The notes under the pieces are model-generated. The model was not told where the DNA came from, searched no databases, and was given only the letters and a program-made list of their open reading frames with translations. This document shows, one piece after another, positions 52,643-63,697 of a stretch of DNA of 64,000 bases. The stretch is taken from NCBI GenBank assembly GCA_905221605.1, contig CAJNDS010000646.1, positions 325,001 to 389,000 on the forward strand. The letters are read 5' to 3'. The stretch's first letter is position 1. Every line of letters starts with the position of its first letter. The position numbers and the translations under genes were made by a program. The stretch is from Symbiodinium natans (Eukaryota; Sar; Dinophyceae; Suessiales; Symbiodiniaceae).

Positions 52643-55600
52643 TTTTTGCAGGAACAGCAAGCCCCGAACGAAACATATACTGACCGCGAAGCCAGTTGGA
52701 AGTTCGTCGGTTGTTTTTCTCCCATGCAATGTGGTCACCCAAACCTGCCCAGGCTTTTTGATACCTTCAAGCCAGGTGGCGAGAGCCAGGCCGGTCCTGT
52801 CAATGGGGAACATGAGCGCCTGTAGTGTGCATGCGTCAGGTGATCAACAGAATACTTGAGCTGTTCGCCGAAGCATATTTCAAGCAGTGGGGACAAAACA
52901 AGGACTCGAATAAACTCGGTCATCTTGTACGCCAGCACACAAGTCGATCACTGCTGTATAGAAACACGTCGGGAGGAGAAGTCGCTGCCGGAGACGGCAT
53001 ATGCAGCCGCAGATAGCGCATGGAGCTAAGCTGCAAGTCGCGTGTAGAGTCTGGTTCATTGTTGCTCGCGCACCAGTTTGTGCCGCGATGAGGTGCTTGC
53101 AACAGCATTCAGCTTGATTATGCTGAACACCTCCCTTCACGTGGCCTCGAAGAAGGACAGCATGGAGACAGTCGTGGCATTCTTCGCATGACATCACACA
53201 TCATCACACGATCGTTTTGTAGTTGCATGTCCTTATCTCCAGTCAAGGCCAAGTCACCTTCCGCCTCAATGACTTCCACCGAGTTCGTGGAGAACACACG
53301 TCGTGTTGTTAGACCTTGCCTCGGCGCATGTCACATAGAGACTCGTAAAGACCGGCTCCTTCAGGGCATAGTCGCCACGCAAAGCCCGGCGCTCTACGCT
53401 AACCCTAATCAATCAAGGCGAGCAAGAAGTGCCTGAAGCGGCCTTGCGCCAATTCTATGCTGACGTCAAGAAGGCTGCATTTGCCAAAGTCGCTTACACC
53501 TGCTTGGCTTCTGCAGGGCCAAGAAGCCTAAGTGACGCAGCTTAGCTTTTGGGGAGGAGGGGCTGGGACTGCATTCAACCGCAGAAGGCTGAGATCTCTA
53601 TGCAGCCCATGCCACGGCCTGGCCTTTTTTCGAACTGATGTAGCTAAACAGTGAATCGTTATTGGTGCCCTCCTGCATTGCATGCTGAGGCCACGCGTGG
53701 CCTTTTCGAGACTTCCTGTGCAGCCAGATATTGAGGGCTGGCTTATTGCCGCGATGTCCTGTTTATGTCACACAGAGATGCATGGATGTTCGATGCTCAT
53801 GGGGATGGGTGGAGGATGACTCTAAGTTACCAGGTGTTGCTGGGCGCAGAGGACCAGCGTCGATTTTGGGCGGCCTAGTGCCAAGTCATCATGGCCAGAA
53901 GTGCTTGACAAAGCGACCTTGGCCGCTTGAGGTTCTAGCACTTCAGCGCCTGTACCTTTTCTCGGACAATAGCGATGTGGATCCAGCGGATGCTTGTGAT
54001 CTCAAGGAGAGTCCCGTGCTACTTGAGACGTGAGACAAGAGGTGTCGGCAGCTGCATTTAACGAGCAATGCGCAAGATCACGAAATCATATTTGGAAAGA
54101 AAGGCCGAGGGATTCCTTCTCCCTGAGACTAGCAACTGAAAGCTCCACAGGACGCCAGCGCTGGCAAGATCCTTGATGATGTCTCTCAGCTGCAATTTGC
54201 TCGCCCCCCCAAACCCTCCCCCCCGCCCCCCTCAAACCCAGAGGCCAAGACCCGAGGGAGTGCAAAAAAGACAGAGCAGACGAGAGAGCTGTTCAGGGCT
54301 CAGGGTTTGGGGCAAACTTAGGGCCGTACTCGTAGGCCTCGCAGCGTGGTTCCTAAGGCCGATGCGCGGGAGCGGTACCAGGCACTGCAATCGAGAGGCA
54401 AAGGCAAGTGCTTCTGCTTTCCTCGAGGCCAGGAGCCAGCGTTTTTCTTAACGGATTCGCCAAAGGAAAAGGTTGAGCCAGGATTTAGAGGGTGTGCAGG
54501 TATAGCCTCAAAAGGATGTATTGAGGTAGAGCGATGGTAGCGTGACTTGCGACTCCCAGAGGCCGCGGGCTTGTTGACCCGGACACCGAACGCTGCCAGC
54601 TTAGCATCGAATGTGGCGAGCGCTTAAAGTTGATGCGTGTTGCCCGTGGTGCCATCACTCTCTGGCGCGTCGCAGGGCGTGCCTTTGCAGTCAATCAGAA
54701 GGCGCTGGTGCTCTTGTGGTTTGTCCTGGTTTGTGTGGTCCACCTTGGGGTATCTAGCGCAACGCATCAGTCTGATGGCACGTGGCTCTCCAAACTGGGA
54801 CATCCCAGTTCACATTTGATCCTCGTGCGGCCCCCAATTGTGCTGCGAGCCATGTGCTTCTTGTGGTGTTCGTCCTTTTCATCAGGGGAGTGGTTCCCCC
54901 CCTTGCCCCTGCGCCCCAATCCGCTCTTGTAAAGCCTGTTGTCTCTTGAACCTTTCATTTGTTGTTGCTTTCTTGGGAGTCTGCATCGCATGTGGAGCAG
55001 TTGGGAGGCTCTGGCTGGAGAAGTGCGGCATCTGCAGTTGTTCGGAAGTTCAAGAGAGCTCAAATTTGCTCCCGTTGCCGCTGTCGGTAGCCTGAATTAC
55101 GTCTCTGTGTCTGATAGCCGTCTTGTCCACGGCTGCCTCACTGCGCCCGCCAAATTGTTTCTGTTGAGCACTTTGTGGCATTGGGAGTTCGCTGCCCGTG
55201 CGGCCATGGCAAGTGTCAAGCTCGAAGCAGTCCACACTGAGTCTACATTGTCTACAGCCCTGTTCACCTGACGGATGAAGCCAAAATCGTGAGGCTCCGT
55301 ACATGAAATCTTTTCACAGTGGCTTGTACTGTGTGCCTTCACGAGGCCTGAACCGCAGCTTCACATCTCCATACGTTGTTAACTCAAATTGAATGTCGAC
55401 GTGTTTGAGAGACCGAGTGCGAATCCTTGTTGGGGGCCATTTTGGGTCGTCACTGGTATCTTGATGTCCTTGACTTTCCTCTTGTCAAGCGACTGAATTC
55501 GATTCTTTGTCTTTGCCACAATGTTTTGTGAATTGAATTGTCCATGCTTTTGCTCTTGTCCTGTGGGTGAGCTTGAGGGAGATCCAGTCAAATTGGGTGA

Positions 55601-57410
55601 ACCTTCGGAATATTGAGCCGCTACAGGTAGCAAAAGAATAGTCTGCAAACACAAGGGGCAGAAGAAAACCGACAAACAACACGAGCACGCACAATTTATC
55701 CATCCTGCTCTCACCAGGTAGCAGAGTCCAGCGACCTGATGGCGGCACCAGCTGATGTTACTTGTTGCAGTTGACTGCTGCATGCATTTCCGCAGTGGCC
55801 AGGAGAAGTGGGTGAGCCTCATAGACTGTGGGCCATATTGATGTCAAGCATGTCTTGACATGCAGTGAGTCAGCCTGTTTTCGTGGTGCCATCTTTCTCG
55901 TCAGCATCTCGCACGCAGAGCTTAAGAACTGCCAGCCGACAGATAAGAAGATGGACGCCATGGTTTAAGTGAAATTTGACATTGCGCCAAAGCGTGCAAA
56001 TCTGGCCTCAGTGGCCAGCGGACATGTTAATTTGAAGTTCATGCCTGGCACGGCGATTCTTTTGCGATTGCCTAAAGGCTCTCGTACGGTGCGGTGAGGG
56101 GAGGTTGGAAAGCATGTTGGATGAAAGCTGACAACTGACATTGCGATGCTTTCCCCCACTTTCCCGCTGGTGTGCCGGAGTCCCAAGCTTTCACGCCGCG
56201 AGTCGTGCCCTGGCATCGGATGTCATAGTCTAGTCCACGCCTGCATGGCTGGCGTGCAGCATGTTTCACTTGGACAGCGCGCCGTCGTGGATGTCGTGGA
56301 AAGGGCCAGGAGCAGAGGTGCCGTGTCGGCGTTTGTGCGTGTCCTAACTGTGACTTGATCCTCCCCAGTTTGCAACGAATGAACGGCCCGCTGTTGCAGC
56401 TTCAGATTGGGATTGGCAGCCAGCGGCATAGCAAGCAACCGAGTTCAAGGGGGTTGCCTTTGCACCTGCTGCCGCAGCAAGAGACCCGCAAGACGCCAGC
56501 TTCTTTCAGCCCAACATTAGAAATATATAAAAATATTAGCACACGATCGACCCAACAGCCCACCACTAACACTGAGCCGACAATACCCTTCCCTTCCAGA
56601 CCTGTAGGGGTTGCCCTCATGATCACATCCGGGGCCTGGTAGCAGGCCGAGAGTGACTACTTTGTTGTGCTGGCATTGAAGTTCACCACGCGCCTAACCA
56701 GCCAGCTACAGGAGCCACCCGGATGGTGGCTGGGAGCAGGGCCCACAGCGGATCAGGAATAAGGGTGTTGTACTCCAAGACCAAGATCCCCAAATATTAT
56801 CAACCAGCGAAGCCACTTACACAGCCGGACGTCAGGCCGGGAAAGGAGCCGTGAGCGGCGTCGGAGAAGCCGCAATGGGCGCGAAGGCAAGTCGCTTTCA
56901 TGCCTGCACAATGCTGTCGTCTTCTTGAAATGTGGCAGAGCCTCTGTAGACCCCAAAATAAGGCCGACGGTCACCGCCACATCGAGGCGCTCTATCATGT
57001 CAGCAAGCTTTAGTACTCCAACATGCTAGGGCTAGTACCATCTCGAACGGAGGTCGGAGCGACAGCGGCCGCCGCCGAAACGACCGAGACGGACGTAGGC
57101 AACCAGTGAGCATGAGACTTCAATATGAGACTGGCATGAATAAAAGCTGGAAGCACTTGGGGTTCTCCAAGGTTCTTGCATGCGTTCTGGTGGTGTGAGT
57201 CTTTGGAGTGATGAGCACTGCAGGTCTGACCGGTCACGCCGACGGGTGGCGAGAGGCACAAGCACCCAGAACCCAAACCCTTCATGCTGTTTTCAAGCAA
57301 GTGACGCAAGAAAGGTGGAGGAGACCACCGGAAGCGTGATGAAAGAACTGACAGAGGCTCTAGAGGTGGTTGGGGCCATCCTTTGAGACATCTCCTCGCA
57401 TTGGCTGCTA
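52643..57410. other. no recognisable gene
   Basis: Frames of 60-150 codons on both strands carry no motif I can name, for example 54630-54932 (+) and 55379-55822 (-). A possible charged exon lies at about 54360-54470 (GKGKCFCFPRGQEPAFF). C-rich runs lie near 54205-54235. Undetected spliced genes are possible. Confidence 0.35.
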
Positions 57411-58391
57411 ATGTCATCAGGAAACCGCCGCGCTCGATCGGCTCGGTCCGATTCGGGTGATGGCGGCGACGAGCCTACCTTCAAGAAGCTCTTGGACTCG
57501 AAGCGAGCAAAGCGACAAGGGCGGGATCGGCGAGATGAGGAGAAGGTAGAAGCTCCAGCGTGGCCCCCGGCGACATGCAACGAGACGCGGGTATTCAACG
57601 GGTTCAAAAGTTCTGGCAGCTCAGAGTATGTCACATGTCCGCGAAGAACGCAGAGATCCCGACCTGAGGCCAGCCAGGGCTCGCGCTCGCCCAAGAAGGA
57701 CCGCAAGAGCCGACGGCGCAGGCGGGACATGGCGGGAAGCTGCCAGAGGTCCGGGCAAGGGCAAGGGAGAGTGACAAGATAGAGAAGCTTCGTGCCTTAT
57801 GAGGCTTACAGCTTAATCGCTACTCCCGCCGAGCTCTGCCTTGCTTGGAGTTGTCAGCTGCCGCTCTCCTCCATTGGCCGCGGCTGAGTCGGGGCTCCGT
57901 GATCTCGACGTTGTCCCCCTGCTCTGTTTCGTCTTTCCGCTGTCACTGACGATCACGTGTTTCGGTATTTCGTCGTCCTTCTCTCCTCTCCAGGGCGAGG
58001 CCGAACATGCCCGGTATTTCTCGTCGTGGTTTCGGTTGTCCCGGGTCGTCTCGTCGCGCACCTCTCCCCAACTGTGGCCGGTACGGCTCGCTGTGGTTCA
58101 GGTAGTCTCGGATCGCGTTGTGCTGCTGTGTGTGCCAACTCTTCCAGGTCTGCTAATCCCTTCCCCCTTTTATTAAAGACCCCCCTAATGCTAAAAATAC
58201 TTTCTGGAAAAACCTCCCGAAACCAAGCCCGCCTTTTAAACCCTATTCCGAATTAGGGGGGTGTTCAGGCCTCCAAGAAATCCTTCAACACCAATAAAAC
58301 CCTCAGAGGGTTTAGGGTTGGGGGGTCTAGGGTTAATTAAGGGTTTAGGGCTTAGGGTTAAGGGTTTAGGCTAGGTTTAATTTAGAGGCCC

Positions 58392-58430
<39 letters not shown>

Positions 58431-59285
58431 GTCTCTTTCTTTCAGTTTACACCACACTTCAGTACTTGATTACTTGAGTAAATCTGGAGTCTAGAACATG
58501 GCATTTCGATAAAAACCCACCCCTAATAATAAAAACACATTTCGATTTTCTATTGGGGGGGGGGGACCCCCGTTTAATATTAGGGGGAAGGGATTAGCGC
58601 TGCGGCGACCACGTCTCTGGCTTCCCCCATCAGGCAGGTGATAAGAATCGAAATGAGCTTGCAGGTGTAGCCGGGGCTTCAGTCCCGCAATGGCTGCCGC
58701 TCTGGCCTTTCCAGTTCGCCCGGGCGAGGGCGTGGTCTCCGCGGGTTGTACCGTTCACCCACTTCACCTCGCATCTCGATATCTCGTCCAGCGCCCCAGC
58801 ACAGGGCGCGATGGCTCGTTGAATGTGTGCCATCACCTGCTTGGCTGCCTCCCCTGCCTCATCTTCGAACTGCGTCCCCGCTCCATGATGAGCAAGGCTT
58901 AACGCCACTTCGGCCTCTCCGTGCTTCCGCCAGCCGTAGGTGCGTCGTGTGAGGTCTAGGACCCTAGGAGTGTAGCTCGTGCATGTCTTGGCCCACCCGT
59001 AGACCAAGCTGGCCTTCATTTTCCCCAAAGCTGTCTGGACCGGCCCCTGCCACCCGATGATGTGATGATGTCGCGAAGAGGGTCGCTGGGAGTTACTTGC
59101 AGTGGTTGGGGGGTTGATGCGTTTGTGGGAGCATGCAGCCGCCCGGAGCTGTGCGGGCGTGCAAACGGACCAACCGCTCACCTTCCGGCTTTCTCCAGAG
59201 AACGAAAGAAAGAGAGAAAGCGAGAGAGAGAGAGCGAGAGACAGCCCCTGGGGGCAGCCTCCCTTCGGGGGGGTTATGCGTGTGG

Positions 59286-59321
<36 letters not shown>

Positions 59322-59805
59322 GAGAGACAGACCCCTAGCATTGGTACACTTCCCCTCTGGTTGTAGGGAGAACATCGGCCCAGTGAACCAACAAAAGGGA
59401 ACCCGCAACCTACAACACGAGAGCAGTGTCTTCGCAGCCCGTCCCACAACCTATTCCAAAGGCCAGAAGATGTTGCAAGCTGTGGCTACAGATACCCCAA
59501 CAAAGCCGGGCGGGTGTTTCACAACAAGCCAGGCCGCCCTGAACAGCCCATTGTAAGTTTGCAGGGAAAGATATAGACCTCAGCCATGCTATCTTTTGAC
59601 GTAAGGGCATTTGGGGAGGTGAACATGCAAGCCACACTGTGGAGGGGCGAAGGGAATGCTGAGCCTAACAGGGAGTGGAAGGGAGACGGGTTCGACTAAT
59701 CTGACAATTTGTCTCCTGGGTACTCCAAACAAAATGGTCATTCCACTGTACCCTGTAACGCAGGCCTACGGGCGGCCTTCTCCAACGGGAGAGGGATAAC
59801 TGCGC

Positions 59806-59847
<42 letters not shown>

Positions 59848-60681
59848 GAATGAGAGAGAGAGAGAGAGAAGCGAGAAAGAGAGAGAGGGGGCGACCCCTA
59901 TGCCCCAAGAAAGAGAGAAAGAAAGACAGGGTGGAAAGGGCGCAGCGCGTTTGCATGCGCAGTCTGCAGTGTTGACGAAGGCGTGAGGAAGATGAGGAGG
60001 AGTCCAACAATGGTGAGAAAGAGCAAGAAGCTGACGACGAAGAGGCAGAAGACGACGCGGGAGAGGCGGAGGCGGAGGCGGAGTCTGTTCAGAAGGAAGA
60101 CACGGAGGTGGAGGGCGAAGAAGCCGAAGAGGAGCGTGAAGACCAGGAGAAGGAGGACGAGCAGGAGGATGGAGAGGAGAAGGATCAGCCCGATGACAAG
60201 GAGGACGATGAGGAAGCCGATGAGGAGAAGGAGGAGGAGTCGCAGGAGGTGTCTTTGGTTTGCGTTGCCTGCAATTGATGTTGAGTTCCTGTGTGCCGTT
60301 GTAGTCAGTGACTGGTGCAATTCTGTCCGGAGGCCGAGAAGGATGCCGAAGGTGAACCCGAGAAGTACGAAGACGAAGACCTTGCTGTTGATGCGACCGA
60401 GCTTGCCAAGTACTGGCAGCAGGAAACGGCTGCCTGCTTTGAAACTTTTCTTCGCACATGCCAGTCATTCCTGGCACAGGAGACCCCGCAAGAGGAGGTG
60501 AAGGAGGCAGAGGCTCTGATCCCGAGTTGCTGTGCCACTGCGCATCCTTCCACCTCAACTTGCCGAGGCAGAGGTGCCAGCGATCGCTGCGAGACCCAAG
60601 GCGCCCGTGCTAACCGTGTTGCCCGTGTTAGCGGGCACCAGCATGTACCAGCCGCTGGCCAGCCACCTCAGCCGCCCGTGA
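57411..60681 (+). CDS. array gene, copy 1: basic SR-like exons, acidic exon and conserved 3' exons; interrupted by an insert
   Basis: Exon 1, 57411-57545 (ATG), reads DSGDGGDEPTFKKLLDSKRA, then RQGRDRRDEEK before a GTAGAAGC donor. Exon 2, from about 57653 after GCAGAG, is Arg/Ser-rich (SQGSRSPKKDRKSRRRRRD). About 59984-60250 is an extremely acidic exon (AEDDAGEAEAEAESVQKEDT) ending at a GTGTCT donor. About 60322-60522 reads YEDEDLAVDATELAKYWQQE, then CFETFLRTCQSFLAQE. The last exon, from about 60571, reads EVPAIAARPKAPVLTVLPVL and stops at 60681. Exons 2 and 3 are 2.2 kb apart here but about 60 bp apart in copy 2, because a block at 57790-59928 is inserted. No family recognised. The basic/acidic composition suggests a nuclear or RNA-associated protein (inference). 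Confidence 0.55.
58152..58598 (-). mobile_element. 447-bp element with 26-bp terminal inverted repeats (introner or MITE candidate)
   Basis: The left end GCTAATCCCTTCCCCCT and its continuation match the reverse complement of the right end at 24 of 26 positions. The interior holds TTTAGGG-like repeats (about 58308-58380) and a (CT)n tract (about 58395-58430) and has no ORF. On the minus strand the ends read GC...AG with CAG directly on both sides, the arrangement of a GC-AG intron. Flanking minus-strand sequence is open on both sides (upstream GEARDVVAA, downstream TWKSWHTQQHNAIRDYLNHS). Whether it is spliced is not shown. Confidence 0.55.
58630..59181 (-). CDS. uncharacterised minus-strand ORF
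   Basis: A frame of 183 codons. The central part reads as natural protein (GPVQTALGKMKASLVYGWAK, then RRTYGWRKHGEAEVALSLAH and EAAKQVMAHIQRAIAP). A CAG precedes GPVQT at about 59045, suggesting an exon start. The C-terminal 20 codons overlap another frame that continues toward the inverted-repeat element, so the true end may be a splice site. No family recognised. Confidence 0.4.
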   Translation of the reverse strand: MSGWSVCTPAQLRAAACSHKRINPPTTASNSQRPSSRHHHIIGWQGPVQTALGKMKASLVYGWAKTCTSYTPRVLDLTRRTYGWRKHGEAEVALSLAHHGAGTQFEDEAGEAAKQVMAHIQRAIAPCAGALDEISRCEVKWVNGTTRGDHALARANWKGQSGSHCGTEAPATPASSFRFLSPA

Positions 60682-61000
60682 GAGAACGTGCGCTGCCAGG
60701 TTCGTCCCGCAGCTCGCAAGGCCGTCAGAATCTCGGAATCTCTATGCAGACGCCACTTTGAGTCTGCACATATGTACACATGTCTGCACGTGTCTGCACA
60801 TGTATGAGCCGTCTACGCGCTTGCTTTCGCTTCCAAATGACCAACTTGGCATCTAATCCTCTCACACATTGTCAGCGTTTGCCACCGATGGGCTAAGAGG
60901 TCGCTTCGCCCGCACGCAGCCCCTCAGCCAGGCCCGGGACTACTAGTAATTGAGCTTCCCCCCACAAAAATGCAACGGGACCGCCAGTCAGTGAGATTCA
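59929..61000 (+). repeat. direct repeat, copy 1 (period 3,015 bp)
   Basis: From GGGTGGAAAGG at 59929 the sequence is repeated at 62943 to the window end with about eight substitutions and no sizeable indel. It includes the acidic exon, the following exons and 300 bp of 3' flank. Confidence 0.95.
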
Positions 61001-62585
61001 GCATCCCCCAAATTGCAAAAAAAACGATGCCAGTGCCCCCCTACAATGCCCTAGAATCCCAAAAGCCGGCGCCAGGAACCAAAGCCACGAGGCCGCGGCA
61101 GAAGCCGTAGCCAGTGCGGCCGAGGTGGGTGATGGTGGATGTGACTGACTGGGTTGCGAGCCAGCGGTTTCTGTGCTGTTTCTTGGTGTGTAACGGCGCA
61201 ACAAAGAGGGGCCGGGGCGCTGCCTCTTGCAGCAGCGCGCTCCAGGACTCCGGGGCCAAGAGCCACGCGTCCAGCAGCGAAGAGCAGCGGGGTCCCTACA
61301 ATCCAAGTGAACTTGCAGTGAACTTGGCCGCATCGGACTCTTGCAATTCGTATGCAGCTGATCAAAGCTGCATGCCCAGGCAGGGGAACTCGGCCACGGA
61401 CGCCAAGGCCGCCGCAGGCACCACAGCGACACCACAGAATTGCTAGTTGCTGTAAAGATCTCTGGAGCATCGAGATCATTTGAGGAATTTGGAGGGCCCT
61501 GCACTGTTGGCTTCAGGACATGACGGTGGGCATGGCAAGGTTCGGGTCAAGCGTTCCTCGGCTGAGACATGCTGAGACACAATGCACGAAGCCCCGTGAA
61601 GTTGTAAAGTACCTTATGCACCGGCCTTTACAGCTCGAGGTCTGCGGTGGAACAAAACGGTTGATGATGGCACAGACATGCAAGAGACGGCTGCTGCAAA
61701 CACAGCTGAGGCAAGCGTCGAAAGAGGCTGAGGCAGGGCCTCGGACCTGTGAATCGCAGGTAGATTGATCACAGAGACCTTGTCGTGAAAGGAAGCGGCG
61801 TGAGGATGGAGACCGCAAAACAGACGAGGCGGGGCTCCGTGAAACCGTGAAGCTCGATTCACCAAAGGGCAGCAATTCTCCTCACAACGTTGAGGACAAG
61901 CAAAATCTTGCTGATGTGGTCGCAGCCTCACTTCGGGTTGGAGCCTTGCAACCCGCTTGTGCCAGGCCACGCCACGGCAGTGTGCAAGTTCGCATGCCAT
62001 GGGAGAGTGGTGCATGCAGTTGGAGATAGTTGTAGTCACCAGTCAACGCGGCATTCCCATGGTGGCATTGCCATACTGTGCATGGTGTCGTCTGCCCTAC
62101 TGTCAATGACTCGTCTTCTGGAAATTCCACATGAGGTCATGAGTTTGCAGATATGGCGCCTTGAGTTCATGTGGAAGCATTCACATCACATCGATGTGAA
62201 CCTATCCGGAACTTCTAAGAGTTGTTGTATCAGTCCCTGCATGGGCTTGCGTGGGTGGGTGAGTGGGAGGGAGGGTATGTGTGTGTGTGTGTCTCTCTCA
62301 CTCTCACTCTTTCTCTCTCTCTCACTCTCTCTCCTCTTTTTGTCTGTGTGCCTGAACCGTGCTCCAGCTTAGGTGGCAATGGTCGTTGCAGCTGCTGATG
62401 AGCTTGCAGCCGATGAGGCACTCCCCCCCTCTCCCTTTCGCAGCTTGCGTTTCTCTTCCGATATCGGAACCCCAAAGTATCAAAGTGCATAGACGCATTG
62501 AGCGCACGTCCCAGTGCAAGTACATCAAGAAGTTGCATCGAGCCACGCGCGCATACGCAGGCCGCAGGGCAGAAGCGGAGGACAA
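61001..62585. other. spacer between array genes
   Basis: Unique within this window. A plus-strand frame at about 61230-61444 and frames at 61513-62039 on the minus strand are not recognised. (GT)n/(TC)n tracts lie at about 62275-62340. Confidence 0.4.
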
Positions 62586-62587
62586 AC

Positions 62588-63697
62588 AGCCTGGACCAAA
62601 AAGATTCGGGCGATGGTGGCGACGAGCCTACCTTCAAGAAGCTCTTGGACACGAAGCGAGCAAAGCGACAAGGGCGCGATCGGCGAGATGAGGAGAAGGT
62701 AGAAGCTGCGTGGCCCCCGGCGACGCGCGAAGCGACATGCGGCGCCTAGCTGACGCGCCATCGCGGTATTTTCCAACGGACTCAAGAAGTTCTTACAACC
62801 CAGAGTATGTCTCATGTCCATGAATCTAGATCCCAGAGATCCCGATCTGAGGCCAGCCAGGGCTCGCACTCGCCCAAGAAGGATCGCAAGAGCCGACGGC
62901 GAAGGCGGGACATGGCGGAAAGCTGTAGAGGGCAAAAGGGAAAGGGTGGAAGGGGCGCAGCGCGTTTGCATGCGCAATCTGCAGTGCTGACAAAGGCGTG
63001 AGGAAGATGAGGGGGAGTCCAACAATGGTGAGAAAGAGCAAGAAGCTGATGACGAAGAGGCAGAAGACGACGCGGGAGAGGCGGAGGCGGAGGCGGAGTC
63101 TGTTCAGAAGGAAGACACGGAGGTGGAGGGCGAAGAAGCCGAAGAGGAGCGTGAAGACCAGGAGAAGGAGGACGAGCAGGAGGATGGAGAGGAGAAGGAT
63201 CAGCCCGATGACAAGGAGGACGATGAGGAAGGCGATGAGGAGAAGGAGGAGGAGTCGCAGGAGGTGTCTTTGGTTTGCGTTGCCTGCAATTGATGTTGAG
63301 TTCCTGTGTGCCGTTGTAGTCAGTGACTGGCGCAATTCTGTCCGGAGGCCGAGAAGGATGCCGAAGGTGAACCCGAGAAGTACGAAGACGAAGACCTTGC
63401 TGTTGATGCGACCGAGCTTGCCAAGTACTGGCAGCAGGAAACGGCTGCCTGCTTTGAAACTTTTCTTCGCACATGCCAGTCATTCCTGGCACAGGAGACC
63501 CCGCAAGAGGAGGTGAAGGAGGCAGAGGCTCTGATCCCGAGTTGCTGTGCCACTGCGCATCCTTCCACCTCAACTTGCCGAGGCAGAGGTGCCAGCGATC
63601 GCTGCGAGACCCAAGGCGCCCGTGCTAACCGTGTTGCCCGTGTTAGCGGGCACCAGCATGTACCAGCCGCTGGCCAGCCACCTCAGCCGCCCGTGAG
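62588..63697 (+). CDS. array gene, copy 2 (compact form)
   Basis: Same exon order as copy 1 without the insert. The first exon ends at 62698 (DSGDGGDEPTFKKLLDTKRA to DEEK, GTAGAAGC donor). The Arg/Ser-rich exon is about 62838-62925 (RSRSEASQGSHSPKKDRKSR). The acidic exon is about 62999-63265. A conserved exon at about 63337-63537 contains TELAKYWQQETAACFETFLR. The last exon, from about 63586, stops at 63697. Exons 1-2 are about 95% identical to copy 1, whereas the 3' part is about 99% identical. The start codon of this copy is not clear; sequence before the first exon differs from copy 1. Confidence 0.55.

Larger units (their letters stand above)
57790..59928. other. inserted block splitting array gene copy 1
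   Basis: This 2.1-kb block has no counterpart between the same exons in copy 2. It holds minus-strand coding-like sequence (57813-58151 and 58630-59181), the inverted-repeat element at 58152-58598, and (GA)n tracts at about 59200-59330 and 59808-59900. Confidence 0.6.

Noticed and set aside
59983-60501. Arg-rich plus-strand protein of 172 codons and its copy at 62998-63516
   Set aside because: It is an out-of-frame reading of the acidic exon. The acidic frame has matching donor and acceptor signals and continues into the next conserved exon.
59665-60558. 297-codon minus-strand frame rich in Pro, Ser and Leu
   Set aside because: It is the antisense shadow of the acidic exon and of (GA)n tracts, with no domain.
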